Below are positions 26,139 to 43,638 of a DNA stretch of 64,000 nt, in pieces. The translations under genes were made by a program, and so were the position numbers. How positions within the stretch are numbered: position 1 is the stretch's first letter; each line of letters opens with the position of its first letter. Location of the stretch: the NCBI RefSeq assembly GCF_958295425.1, contig NC_081148.1, positions 12,941,360-13,005,359 of the forward strand. The letters are read 5' to 3'. The notes below the pieces were generated by a model, which saw only the letters and a program-made list of their open reading frames with translations, did no database searches and was not told the DNA's origin. Origin of the DNA: Solea solea (Eukaryota; Chordata; Actinopteri; Pleuronectiformes; Soleidae).

Positions 26139-29100
26139 TTATGATATCTCCTTTGCCATCTCGGCACTCTCCTTGGTGATCATGCTGGGCTCTCCTTTCT
26201 GTATCAGGCTCTCTCCCTCCATGGTGGTTTCACAGTCAGATTTAGCCTGCTGCTCCTCCAGTTGCTCCAATGCTTCCAGTATGTTCTGAACAAGGCGGAC
26301 TCCATCCCTCCTCGCCTGCCGTACATCTAGACGACCCTCTGGGTCAACCGAGTCCAGCGCTAAAAGCTCTTTGGTCAGCAGTTCCTCAAGTAACAAGTAC
26401 TTCTTATCATTCTTCTTCCCATCAAAACACTTCACCTCATGCTCCAGTTTAGCAACCCGTTCAACTATCTGCCTTACTTTAGTCAAACCTGGATGACTTG
26501 GGCACTGAGCAGCCTGTTCATCTTCTACCTTTACAGGTGGTACCTCTGGGGGATCAACTGTGATGTCATGGGCTTCTGATGGTGGAGGTATTTGAACTTT
26601 AATATCAGCCATGTGTTGCTGTGGTTGCTCTGGTTTCTGGGGCGGCAGGTACTGTTGCGGTGCCAGCAGTGACTGTTCAGACTGCTGAGGCTGTGGAGAT
26701 GTTGGAGATGGTGTCCGTGGGAAATGTTGAGGTTGCTGGAACTGCTGCGGTTGCTGAAACTGCTGCGGTTGCTGAAATTGCTGCGGTTGCTGGAACTGCT
26801 GCGGTTGCTGGAACTGCGGTTGCTGGAACTGCGGTTGCTGGAACTGCGGTTGCTGAGGTGGAAGCTGTTGGAAGTGTTGAGGTTGTTGAGGCTTTTGGAC
26901 CTCGGCTTCTGTGTGCAGTGGCTGGGGGAGCTGCATGTTCTCGGGTTTCTGCTGCGTGCTTTGTTGTTCCTGCTCCATTTTCTGGGCAGGGTCTCTTGTG
27001 ATGACATGCTGCTGAGCCTTTGGAGTTAAAAATAAAATAAGTCATTAGGATGGTGTGTAACAATCTAAGTCAATATATACTGTACATAATAAAACCAAAC
27101 ATTGATGATCACAAGAAAAATCCAAGTGAAAACGTGTTAAATGTTAAATCACCTGTGGTCTTTCTCCAAGCACTTGTGTTATGATAGGTGAATGGCTTCT
27201 AATATGAGGTGGTAGGTGAATAGAAGCAGCATCACGATGCTGGGGAAGCAGTATCGGAGATGCCCTTTCCCGGGGGGACTGCATTGCTGCAGAGTAGCCA
27301 GGCCATTCGTCCGTCTGAAGGCGATGAAAGGGCTGCTGTTGCTCTGAGAAGGGGTCACGCTGAGAGTAGCCAGAGGGATTTAACTGAGCCTGTGTTTGTA
27401 CTGAACCTCCTCCACCCTCATGGATCACTGGGATAGTGATATAACCAGCCTGAAGACCAGTGCTGCTGGGCCGCGAGGGTTGGTGATGTGGGGCAGTGTA
27501 AAGCTGGAAAAAAAAAAAAAAATGAAATTGACAATGTACAGTCAGTATTTTTTGTCATTTGTTTCCAGTTTAAAAGCTCTACATACAAAATATTGTACAT
27601 TTCTGCATGATGTATTCTTTAAACCTGTCAAACTCTACCTCTGCTGTTTGTGAAACAGGTGAGCCGACCATCCCAGTATCAGGAGAACAACTCTCAGAGG
27701 GTCCATGTAAGGGTGATCGGGGCCTGCAGTGGAGCCCAGGTGTTGGGGAAGGCGTTCGCCCCTCCGTGCGGATATTCTGTGCAGTGGTTGGCTGAATGTA
27801 GGCGTAACATGGATGCTGTTGCTGCCTCAGTTCTGCCCCCTCATGGAAGACTGGGATGGGAACATAACCAGGGCGAAGGATGGGGTGCTTCATCTCCCTT
27901 ACAAAATTCTTCTGTGTTTCCATAGGGCTTGGGTCTGGTGGTATGTTAGGACCATTTGCAGACACGTCTCTTACCTGAAACACAGTCAATAGACACCATG
28001 TTAAATTTCTTTCCTTTTCTTCTTCTGTGAACCAAAGCAAATACAGGTATAGGTCAGCAATGGCTTTGGAATATAGATTTCTTCTCCTCTTATCATAACA
28101 ATTAAGTCTTTAGATGAAAAAAGTATATTTGTAATCAGTATAAGTCATGAGGTCCTGGAATGACTGGAAAGTTTCAGACTCTCCCTTGTGGTATTTCAAA
28201 GTAAATGTCTACGGCCATATTTTGGCAAGCTAGACACCTTTTTTAAATTATTCACATGTTATTATATTGGCAGTTTTAATCGTGATGAGTGGCAATATTA
28301 AATACATTGTCCCGTTCCTAATAGTGGTTCTCAACATTTTCAAGTCACAACTCATGAGGGGAACTGGCAAAGTAAAAAGCTGTTCCTTTGTAATGATAAT
28401 TGTAAATAATAATTATTTGTCTGTTGTCAGCTCAGTGGGCAGGTTGGTTTACTGTCCTGATGCACAGCTCTGGTCAGATCAGCTGTGAAGCCGAGATGTC
28501 TCTGCACCACAGTCTCTGCGATTATTCACATTTAACTGTGTTCAGTTTTACTTGAAGAACTGATGAGTCGGAAGGAAAAAATGTTCCCCCTCCTCCCCTG
28601 CACCGCCAGACAGCTGCTGCTGTGTAGCCCTGTTCACAGAAGAAGGACAAACAGCAGTTTGGGACATTCTGTCACATTGGCTGGGCTTTCTATTTTCTAT
28701 CTGTCTGTCTATTAATGTAATTTGCACAGTGTTCGTCTCTATATATATATATATAACATATATATATGTTTGCCCTGCGATGGACCTTTAACCTGTCTAG
28801 GGTGTACCCCGCCTTTCACCCTATAACAGCTGGGATTGCTAATAGCTACCCTGCGACCCTCATGTGGAGGATAAAGTAGTAAACAATGAATGCAAGATTT
28901 TAACCATGGTCACTGATTAATTAAAACTGCATCAGGCAAACTTAGTGCAACTTTTATTTACCACAAAAAGACGGGTTGATATGTTCCCTTTTGTGTAGGT
29001 GCTGCTGTGGGATTATCAGGAGGGACATCTTGATTCTTGTTAGTCTTTAGCATCCGACTTTTTTTGGCTAGCATGGAGCCATTTCTCCATGCTAGCCAGC

Positions 29101-31099
29101 TGCTCATGTGTCAGAGGCAGCCAATGTTTTGTGCATTTAGCCAACTTCACTAGTCTTTTGTGTTTCATTTTGTCCTAACACAAACTTACAGTATGTGCAC
29201 ACAAACTTTGACTCTCCCAAGCGCACTCAAGAACATCCATTCTATAGCCGATCTTGCCACTGCTACAGACAAGCCATATAAACATACTTATGGGTAATTT
29301 ATTTTAATTTCTAGGGCTGGGTCAAAATCTATTAATCTTCCTCCTGCGAAACATTAATCAATATACCAGGGCAAATATCGATATTTTAATTAAAATTAAG
29401 ACGCTCTAAAGTTAGTAAGTCCCTGCCAGTTTCACTCGCCACTACTTGATGTCTCCTCACGGCACAGCTGCTCAAATTAATGAGGGAAACTTTGGTAGAC
29501 GTTTCCTGGCCGAAGAAGAGGGAGTTTACTGTGGGATAATGGCGTTATCCACGTTCAATACATAGACTTTATGCACTTTGTTCTCTATGTTGTGAATAAT
29601 CCTGTACTTTTAACTTTTCACAGATGTTTTGTTTTCTTCAGTTAGACAGATATGATGTATCGCTATGTGATAGTCTTGCGATATATTGAATGGTTGTATC
29701 GTGGTATTATTGGTATCATGGACAATGTATTCGTATGGCACCGTGTGATTCCCACCCCCATTAATTCTGTCAACAAACCCTCCAGATTTTTTTAAACTCT
29801 ACACAACTATCTGAATACCCCCCAAACTTATCATATTATGAGAATCTCTATTGAACTAAATTATTAGTAATCAGAGTACAGGCAAGTCCCAATTGGGAAC
29901 AATAATTGTGATATTAAAGGGAATACAAATAACACATTACTGGATTTTATACATGAGAATTTTACTTTTTCGAAAGTAGATTGTAATTTGTATTTTTTAC
30001 TCTCAGTGTTGTTTTCACAACTATAGAAAGGTGCAAGCAACAGGTCAACAGATAGTTTGGCTCTTTGACAATACCATATCTAAAAAGTAAGCATGGCATT
30101 AAAACAAAACCCAGAGAACTGTGTTAAGATGTGGACCACTGGCATTTCTCCTTAAAGTCCAAAGTTATGAAATAGCTGTGAACGACCCTTTGCCCTCTGC
30201 CATTTGAGTACACTGCACACACAGCCAGCACACCACTGCACCAATTTTATCCCCTGACAGCTGTGTCTTTCTAGCAGATTCGTCGGGACACTAACTTTGG
30301 ACAACGGTGTCTGTCTCTGAGACGAAAGATTACCAACTGGCAGCTTGTGTGAAGCTCAGTTCAGCTCACACTGGTTTCCTCAGCAGACCTATCTCTCAGT
30401 CTCTTGTGTCAAATACAGCTGAATGTGATCCACAGGGCAGAGACAGACACACATACACACACACACACACAGAGACAGCACGGGCAGCGTGAACCGCACC
30501 AGCTCCAATCCTTGTAAGGAAAAAGTTTAATATGAGCCGACGTCGCAGTGTTTTTTCCCACCTTGAAAGCCATGTTATCGAAATACTGGCAGCTCAACAT
30601 ACGTAGCCTTTACACGCTGCAAGACTGAGTCATCGAGTAATAATAGTATGAGATCATGACACACGGGAACATATCACCCGTTATAATAGTCTTATGAGCT
30701 GTCTGTGAGGGGGGGTAACGGTGTCATACCAGGCCTACAGTCAACAAGACAAATATACAACAGTGATGTAGCACTGATCCACAGCCTGTCACGCCACGCA
30801 CGAACAATAACTGTCAAAAGAGTTTACCGCCGTTAGCCGTTTACGTCGACAAAACCAACTTTATCCCGCCGTTCTGTTTCTTTAATTTATTCATTTACCT
30901 TTTTTGTGTCATGTCTAGGGTCATTCCAGGTTGTCGTGCGGTTGTTGTGGTCCACGAAGAAGGGCCATCCCGTGTGAGGGTCGATTTTTACTTCCCAGCC
31001 GAGGGGCAGAGGCTCGCTGTCATTGTTTGCCATCGTCAGGGTCGGCGACTGTGTCTTCATGCCGTTCATGTTGCGGCTTGCTGTCGAATACTGAGACAT
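26139..31099 (-). CDS. bag3: BAG family molecular chaperone regulator 3, 4 exons, 588 aa
   Basis: BAG3 is a cytosolic co-chaperone that links HSP70 and small heat-shock proteins to selective autophagy, notably in muscle (family knowledge). Exons, minus strand: 31099-30899, 27974-27639, 27503-27153, 27017-26139; all junctions are in phase zero. The WW domain spans residues 29-62 (W35, W45, W58). There are two IPV motifs for small heat-shock protein binding: [10 protein letters not shown] (IPV 107-109) and [10 protein letters not shown] (IPV 203-205). The C-terminal BAG domain, about residues 471-552, contains [20 protein letters not shown] and [13 protein letters not shown]. Residues about 339-394 form a glutamine-rich [11 protein letters not shown] repeat in the place where mammals have a proline-rich region. 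Human is 575 aa. The first ATG is used, but Met11, Met14 and Met23 are possible alternatives. Confidence 0.96.
26729..26876 (-). repeat. bag3: Coding minisatellite: Gln-rich repeat in bag3 exon 4
   Basis: On the minus strand the 15- and 18-bp units encode QQPQF and QQPQQF about eight times in tandem. Units are near-identical at the DNA level, so copy number probably varies between individuals. The antisense frames over this stretch (Leu-rich or Ala/Val-rich) are artefacts of the repeat. Confidence 0.85.
28767..28890 (+). repeat. L2-like/SINE 3' tail
   Basis: GCCCTGCGATGGACC, CCTGTCTAGGGTGTACCCCG, CAGCTGGGAT and ACCCTGCGACCCTCATG occur in the fixed order seen in 3' tails of fish L2-type LINEs and the SINEs they mobilise. 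Only the tail is present. Confidence 0.7.
29066..29097. repeat. Perfect 13-bp hairpin in bag3 intron 1
   Basis: GGCTAGCATGGAG (29066-29078) and CTCCATGCTAGCC (29085-29097) are exact reverse complements around a 6-base loop. Its function is unknown, and it may be chance or a remnant of a foldback element. Confidence 0.8.
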
Positions 31100-34000
31100 T
31101 TTATATGGGCGACGGACGCTTTAAAGGTTTAAGTGACGTGGTGAAGTGGGCTGGAAGTTTCTCGAAATAGAGCGAACAGTGACCGCCCAAGGTTCATGGT
31201 GGGGGCGGATGGTGCTGGCTGTTGCTGCTGTTGCTGCTGCTCCCGCGGCGTGAGTTCTCCAACTTGTTATGTCGCCGATCGAACCCTCGACTGACACAAT
31301 CTAAACCTCTGTGCTTGAGTCGAGCCCCAAGAGTGTGAAGCTCAATTTAGTCCGCAATTTGCGAGCTTCCATTCATCCAAATGACTTGAACAGAGTAAAA
31401 AAAACAACCTGACAAATGAACAGTCTTTATCAATTAAAAATAGTTTAACGATGTGCTCCACTGTGCATATAATATAACATCAAATCAAACCTCACCTTTT
31501 ACATAAGTACAACACTCACGTATCTGTACTTTACTTTAATATTTATATTTCTTGCAACTTTTGCTTTTACTCCACTAGATTTCCTCTAATTCCCTCAACC
31601 TTCCAGGAGAAAGACAACTCGCCCTACCTCTGAGCTACCATGGCTCAGTTCTAACCCCTCACTTTTTTAAGACTTTTACTTCTAAAATGTAAGTACATTT
31701 TCTATCAGAAAAATACTTTTGATACATAAATACAGTAAATGTCATAGACTTTCACTTAAATAATATTATAAAAAGTGACTAACTTCTACCAATTATTTTC
31801 TGGTAAGGTAAGATATTTATACAAGATTGCAAAATATACCAAATTATTATAATAAAAATCAGTCATTTATTAATGTATAGAAGACTTTTTTATTCACAAG
31901 CAGCAATCCTCTAAATGATTCCCTTGTTTCTCACCTTTTCCCCTTGGAAATTAATTCTGTAATTAAATTAGTAAACCTAATCAAAAATAATTTGAAAACA
32001 ACAGCAATGTATTCCCTAATAAATTAATACATGTCACTTTTCCCTCTTCTTTTGCATAAATTGTGTTTTTTTTTACTTTATACCAGAATTCCATGATCGT
32101 CTGCTGATATTGTGTTATTACTTTGTATTTTGTTAATTTAAAGGAAGAACATTTGCAGAGACTCCCTGAATGTCCTGAACACCATATTGATTTCTGTGTG
32201 ATATTAATGACGAGGGAATCCTAGGCCTTTCTAACAGGAAAAAGATCCCCCAGAGAAATGTACTCAGACTCCCACATGACAAATTTTGTCTGAAGGGAAC
32301 CCAGTCTGATTTTGCTATGATTTGATGCACAATTATGTGGTTCAGTGGTGCCAAAATAATAGTGTGGGCCGGGTGACAGCTCAAATGACAGAGTTTAATC
32401 ATAGGAGTACTCTAATCCAGCTTCATACTACACAGAATATGTTTCCTGATTCATCTGAGGCCACCACATTTATTTTTTGGAGATACTTACATTTTTAATT
32501 TGATGTTTTAACACCTACACATGAAGGAACCAAAATACCAAAACCTACATTGCATAGTATGTAGAGCCAATTGCTGAAAATGGTTGTTAAACATAGTATT
32601 CGAGAATATGTACAGGTTTTTTTGTAGAGCGCTTTTTCAGCTCCTGAGATGCATTTAAATGTGTGTGTGTGTGTGTATATATGTGTTTTATATATATATA
32701 TTTTTGTTTAATTGTCCAGTCAGCCCTCGATTGTTCATTTGTACACATTAGTTGATACATTGAGTCACTGCAAACACTAACACAGTGATAAATGATTATC
32801 AGATTCCGGATCTTTCTGGAATATTCTGGCATGTTTCCGGAACATTCACATGCTAAGATGTCAGGGGCATCTCTGGCAAGCCCAGCGAACAACATAGCTG
32901 TTGATACTTTCTGATATTATCACCAATCATCTTGTCCTGCCTTCACCCCTCTCAGGGGACCTCTAATGAAGTAAAATACCTCACTTATTTAACACCAGTT
33001 GGAACTGTGGTCAATATGAAAAGCAATTGAAAAGAAAACCTTTAGTAATTTTGATGAACATTTCTTAAAACTAAGTCATGGCACAGGTGTGTAAATGTAC
33101 AGTAAATAAATAATAAATAAATACCTGTCAAAATGTATGTAAAACTATTAAATACAATTTTTGAAACTGTCCATCCTTGGCGCCCCCTAGTGCTAGTTTT
33201 AAAAACACCTTGTGGTATACAGCAACATGTGTCTACATAAAGGTATAAATCTATTTATGTGCTTTTGTTTTTTTCTGTTCAGTACATATTGTTATTTCTA
33301 TTTCTTGTTTGTATTTTATAATAAGCTTAGTTTTATTTATTTATTTGCATATTTCGATGATATATGTTTACTGTTTATCATCTTTGTTTTTTTCACTGTC
33401 CATGGAGCACATATTTCCCTGATGTAGGACCAAAAAAAAAAGATCTTGCCTTGTGTTATTGATTGTAAGCCCTAGTATTATTTATCCCCATATTTACCGC
33501 ATTTTAAAGCTAGAAATAGCATTATTTTTTTCTAAATTAGATGTGTACATCAGATATTAGTTTCTTAGTCTGGTTTAGTACCCTTTACATAGATCACTTG
33601 TTGTTTTGCTTGATTATCAAAATGTATTTTTGCTGTTCAATGACAATAAAACATGACAACAAAATTGTTTGTATAAACAATTGTTTGTAAAATAAGATTG
33701 TTAGTCATAATGCATGTGACTCAACTCGCGGTCGTTTACAGTCGCACCCTGGTGATTAAAACAAGCCTACTCTTTTGCGTCCCACTTCAAAATAAAAGTC
33801 TGTCAAGTCAGTTGCCTCCATGCATCATCATCAGCTATGTTAAAATAAAAAGTAGTTGTGGCCTTTGTAGGTATAAAGTGTTGGCTAATAAATAAAACTG
33901 CACTACAGACGTGTAAGAAACTGAAAATAGTTGACGGATGTTTATGCTGCCTCACCCTGACCGCGCCTGGGCACTCAGCCACGCACGCGCACGTTCTCTC

Positions 34001-34137
34001 CACTCGCCGCGTGACGTATGCCGCCCGGTTAGCTAGTCTCAAAGCAAGTTAGCTAGCTGCGAACGCTGGAATCGGTCGTCGTTCGATTACTAGTTTGCAG
34101 CTGAAGTTTGTGTATCTGGTGACTGTCAGGATCGACA
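31100..34137. other. Divergent spacer between bag3 and tial1
   Basis: The two genes are head to head. The first ~200 bases belong to the bag3 promoter (heat-shock element at 31154-31166) and the last ~200, with several TAGCTAGC words and CpGs, to the tial1 promoter/5' UTR. The middle is AT-rich with low-complexity runs, a CA/TA microsatellite near 32660-32705 and no recognised gene. Confidence 0.55.
31154..31166 (-). promoter_or_regulatory. bag3: Heat-shock element upstream of bag3
   Basis: GAAgtTTCtcGAA fits the nGAAnnTTCnnGAAn consensus for HSF1 trimers without mismatch. It lies 55 bp upstream of the bag3 start codon. BAG3 is a known HSF1 target in mammals, which supports function; binding in this fish is inferred. 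Confidence 0.8.
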
Positions 34138-40075
<5,938 letters not shown>

Positions 40076-42760
40076 GCTGGCCCAAACCAAAGTGTAACAC
40101 CCTTTAGACCACACAGCACCCTTAACTGGACAGCTTTGAAGAAGAGAGGCAGGAGGGGGCACATTCACAAAGCCTTTGCAGCCAATAGTTGCTCTAAAGT
40201 CTGTTAAACTGTTGTGTTTTAAAATGTCTATTTTAATTTCACTTTGGACTTGAAACAAATATTTGATGAGATCTGTCTTGGAAAAATGCTCTTGGCCTTC
40301 TAAAGGAAAGCCAAGCAACCCATATTTCTTTCTGTAGTAGATGTTAAAAGACACACCAATGTGTGTTTTCATGAGTCGAGACGATTTACAGTACTAGAAA
40401 GTTTACTGGACGCACTCATGAAGAGCCAAACCCCATCAAAAGATTGGTGTAGTTTATAAAAACAAATTGCCCTGACAACTTAAACATGTAAGAAAAATTC
40501 TATGAGGAAAAAATTAAATAAACTTAACTGATTCAGATGTTTGGAGCTAGAAGCCATCATGTTACTCCAGCAACCCACTGGAATTTAAATCCTTTGAAAC
40601 CTCAAACTTGATAATATAAATATTTAAGTTATCAAACTACAGCAATATATATCTGCTTTCAGTTTGCCAATAGGTTTTGTAATATTTGAATATTTCAAAT
40701 GTATTGGTTTCTTACGGACTCTTCATAATGTTTGTTTGTCATAGTTTTCTGTCATTTTATATAAAGGAGGGTCTTTAAGCAGTGATAAGTACATTTTTTG
40801 TAATATAACAGGATGCCCGTGGTGCACGTCTGATGAATTTATACTCGAGAGTGAACCAGACTGCTATAAAATGATATGGGCTTAGCTCACGCCATATATC
40901 TGAAAATTTTGGTTGTGTTTTTGACATATTTTTTAAAAACAAAATGCTTTGTGTGTTGAAGTCCTAGTCAGTTTATGTGTTAGAAAATTTGTACGAGCAA
41001 GTTTGACAAAATTATTATTTTAGTGTAAGGTGGAATCTCTTTGGTGAGATTTATGTACAAAGAAAATTTCACCTACTTGGCTCTCAAAGCAAAAAAAAAA
41101 AAGTTTTTCATGTTGTGTATCAGAGTAATCGGCATGGTCTTTGCAGACTTTTGATAGATTTAATTTGACACTGCAGTAGAGCCTGGTTGGACATACTTAT
41201 AACCCTGTGTCTCAACGGAAAGGCTCTGTAGTACATGCTCTATGTTCAAGGAAAATATTGTAAATACAGTGCAACCCCCACCCCAACCCTGTAAATTTAA
41301 CTGATTGTGTGTGCTGATTCTGGGGCTGGTTTCCTAGAAGGAATAATTCATCATTAATACATTTTTTTCTAATTTTTCATTCTTTTGCCAACCTCAGTAA
41401 TTTATAGTCATATCTTTCAATGGCTGTAAAAGTTTGTAAAGAAAATTAAGAGTTAAAGGAATACTTCACCAATTTGCATTTAGCTTTGTATTACTAGTAT
41501 AGGGGTATTATTTTTTGAAAAATTGTGCTTCCCAACCTCAGTTTCCCCTGAGTTGTGAAATATCTTAATTCTTTCCTTTGTCATTTGCCCACCAGTGACA
41601 CTTGGTCCTGTTAGCGTAACTGTTAGCAAAGATGGCGGACACTGTTTACATTCTGGGAATGAGGTCCCATCCCCCTAAGAGTGGGCCTCAAAAGTGCGGA
41701 ATTAGCGTTGCAGTGTCAAGCCTCAGACCAAGGCTTGGACTAAGTGTCACTGGTGGGCACGTAACAAAAAAAAGAATAAAGATATTTCTTGACTCAGGGG
41801 AAACTGAGGTTGGGAAGCACACTTTTTCAAAAATACTACCCCTATTCTAGTAATACAAAGCTAAATGCAAATCGGTGAAGTATTCCTTTAATTTAGCACC
41901 AAAACCAGCCCCTCCCACTGCTCTGCGTCAGGTTTTTACATCATTTTTAGCCACACCTTTGTGTCGGACTGTCCACACTTGAACTTTAAACTGGGATTAT
42001 TTTTTATTTTATAGTAATTCCATTAAGTGGAATCAGTGGACGTTTCCTAAATATATCATTTATTCTTCTGCCCTGTGAATTTTCTCACTATTTTGCAGAA
42101 TGTTTTCATATATGCCAATGTAAACTATTTTAAACATCACTGATTAATTGTGGCAAGAGGATTTCGCAAAGTTATCCTGCTATTTGGATTTTATTTGCAT
42201 ATGTGCCATTCTGTACAGTGTACCACACACCTTGTAATGTCACCTATTTCCTGTTGTACAAGCCAACATTCTTGACGATGTTTTTGTTATTTCATTTAAA
42301 TTGGGGGGTGTTCATTTAACAAAACAGGATCGTGTTGGCTGAGAGTGTAAATATGAAGCTTGATTACAGTCAGGAAATAATGTACATACTGTAGGTAGAA
42401 TGTTATGAAATAAAATGCCATCATGAAATTTCAGCAATATAATTTATGCATAAGCCTTAATTTGTGTTATTTAAAGGGCCCCCTTATCTAAATTCTTTTG
42501 TAATGTAGATTTTCCCATCTTAGACTTTGTGCCATTTTCAGGATGTGACCGGAGGCAGATGAAGCATCAGTTTGAACTGCAGGCTTGTGACATGTACAAT
42601 ATTTCTTGCTTGAAAATAATGAATGTTATGGCAATTTGCTTTTATGACAAGTAATTCATCTAAGTTGAACCACTGAAGTGATGTTTAATAATAAAGGATG
42701 AAATCATTTTTCCGTTTCCAGGAAAATATTAAGTCACTTCAAATAAAGACATACGTCAAC
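40076..42760 (+). other. tial1: Long tial1 3' UTR with several polyadenylation signals
   Basis: AATAAA occurs at 40517-40522 (proximal) and at 42409-42414, 42690-42695 and 42742-42747 (distal). The distal cluster implies a 3' UTR of about 2.3-2.7 kb, AT-rich like mammalian TIAL1. It includes the long inverted repeat at 41453-41891. The limits are inferred, not shown by transcripts. Confidence 0.55.
41453..41891. mobile_element. Foldback MITE with TTAA flanks in the tial1 3' UTR region
   Basis: The outer ~110 bases of each side are imperfect but long inverted repeats: AGGAATACTTCACC at the left mirrors GGTGAAGTATTCCT at the right, and the arms continue through TTAGCTTTGTATTACTAGTA and CCCAACCTCAGTTTCCCC. 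TTAA flanks both ends, as for piggyBac-type insertions. No transposase is present. If transcribed with tial1 it would form a long double-stranded stem. Confidence 0.85.
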
Positions 42761-43313
42761 CGGGTCATTCCGTGCATTTAATGTACACTGATAAGTTGAG
42801 CTTTATACACAAACGCATTGTAAAATTGTCAACAGTAATTCTACTGCATACAGAATTATTAAACTGAGGATTGTACCTTTTAATAGATGGGTTTGCTTTA
42901 TAACTTGACTACCCATTTCCACATGGACAATTCTGTAAGGACAGAAGACGCAAAGGATCTTCAAGTATATATGTTCACATGAGGTTCTGGATGTGGGAGA
43001 AGTTGTTGAATAATTACTAAATGATATAACAAGTTTAAAATATAATGAATTAATTTGTCGCCGTCTCACTAAACGACGTAATTCAGTGCAGTAACTTTAA
43101 CATTCGTTGACATGACACTGAATAAAGCATAGCAAACATTAATTTAGTCAGTCAGCTAATTGCACTGCCTAATAATGGACTGTATTACATTGCCTTTTAT
43201 TTCTAACCTAATGTTGAAATAAATGTATTTTCCACAACACTTAACAATATCCAGATTAATATTCAGGTCTCCCCCACGGCATACATTGTAGTCCTCTATA
43301 ATTCTAAACACAT
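42761..43313. other. Convergent spacer between tial1 and pkd2l1
   Basis: AT-rich sequence between the predicted ends of two convergent transcripts. No gene or mobile element was recognised. Confidence 0.5.
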
Positions 43314-43319
43314 TTTATT
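43314..43319 (-). terminator. pkd2l1: Candidate pkd2l1 polyadenylation signal
   Basis: AATAAA on the minus strand about 320 nt after the stop codon. A second AATAAA at 43196-43201 is an alternative. Confidence 0.4.
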
Positions 43320-43638
43320 ATATACGCCCTAGTAAAGGTGCCTAGAAAGCAAATTCCAAAAAAATATGCATGTATACACAGTATTTACATATAACAATAG
43401 ACTGAGTGACTTAAACTGAGTAGCTGAAGGGAAGTCATTCAGCCTTGCATTCTGTAAATCAGAAGTTTACCGATGATCTTGATCTGAGCGTCCAAACTGT
43501 TGTTTTCAATGTGAAGAATCTTTACTTTGAATATAGGAAAGCTTTGAATCACAGAATATTGTCTGTGGGTGACCCCGTCGTTCTCAAATGTCAGCTGACT
43601 TCCAGATAACGCATGATGATTCTGCCTCAGATCGTTAG

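Larger units (their letters stand above)
27975..30898 (-). other. bag3: bag3 intron 1
   Basis: This 2.9-kb intron separates the WW exon from the IPV exon. It holds an L2-like tail (28767-28890), a 13-bp perfect hairpin (29066-29097) and a degenerate dispersed repeat (about 29313-29763, GGGCTGGG at one end and CCCACCCCC at the other). It also has short TA and CA microsatellites near 28740 and 30450. No further exon was recognised. Confidence 0.6.

Noticed and set aside
26621..27029. Leu-rich and Ala/Val-rich plus-strand frames
   Set aside because: Antisense readings of the bag3 glutamine repeat, which stays open in all frames because of its short units.
33212..33427. Phe/Tyr-rich 71-codon plus frame upstream of tial1
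   Set aside because: Low-complexity T-rich sequence; composition alone explains it.
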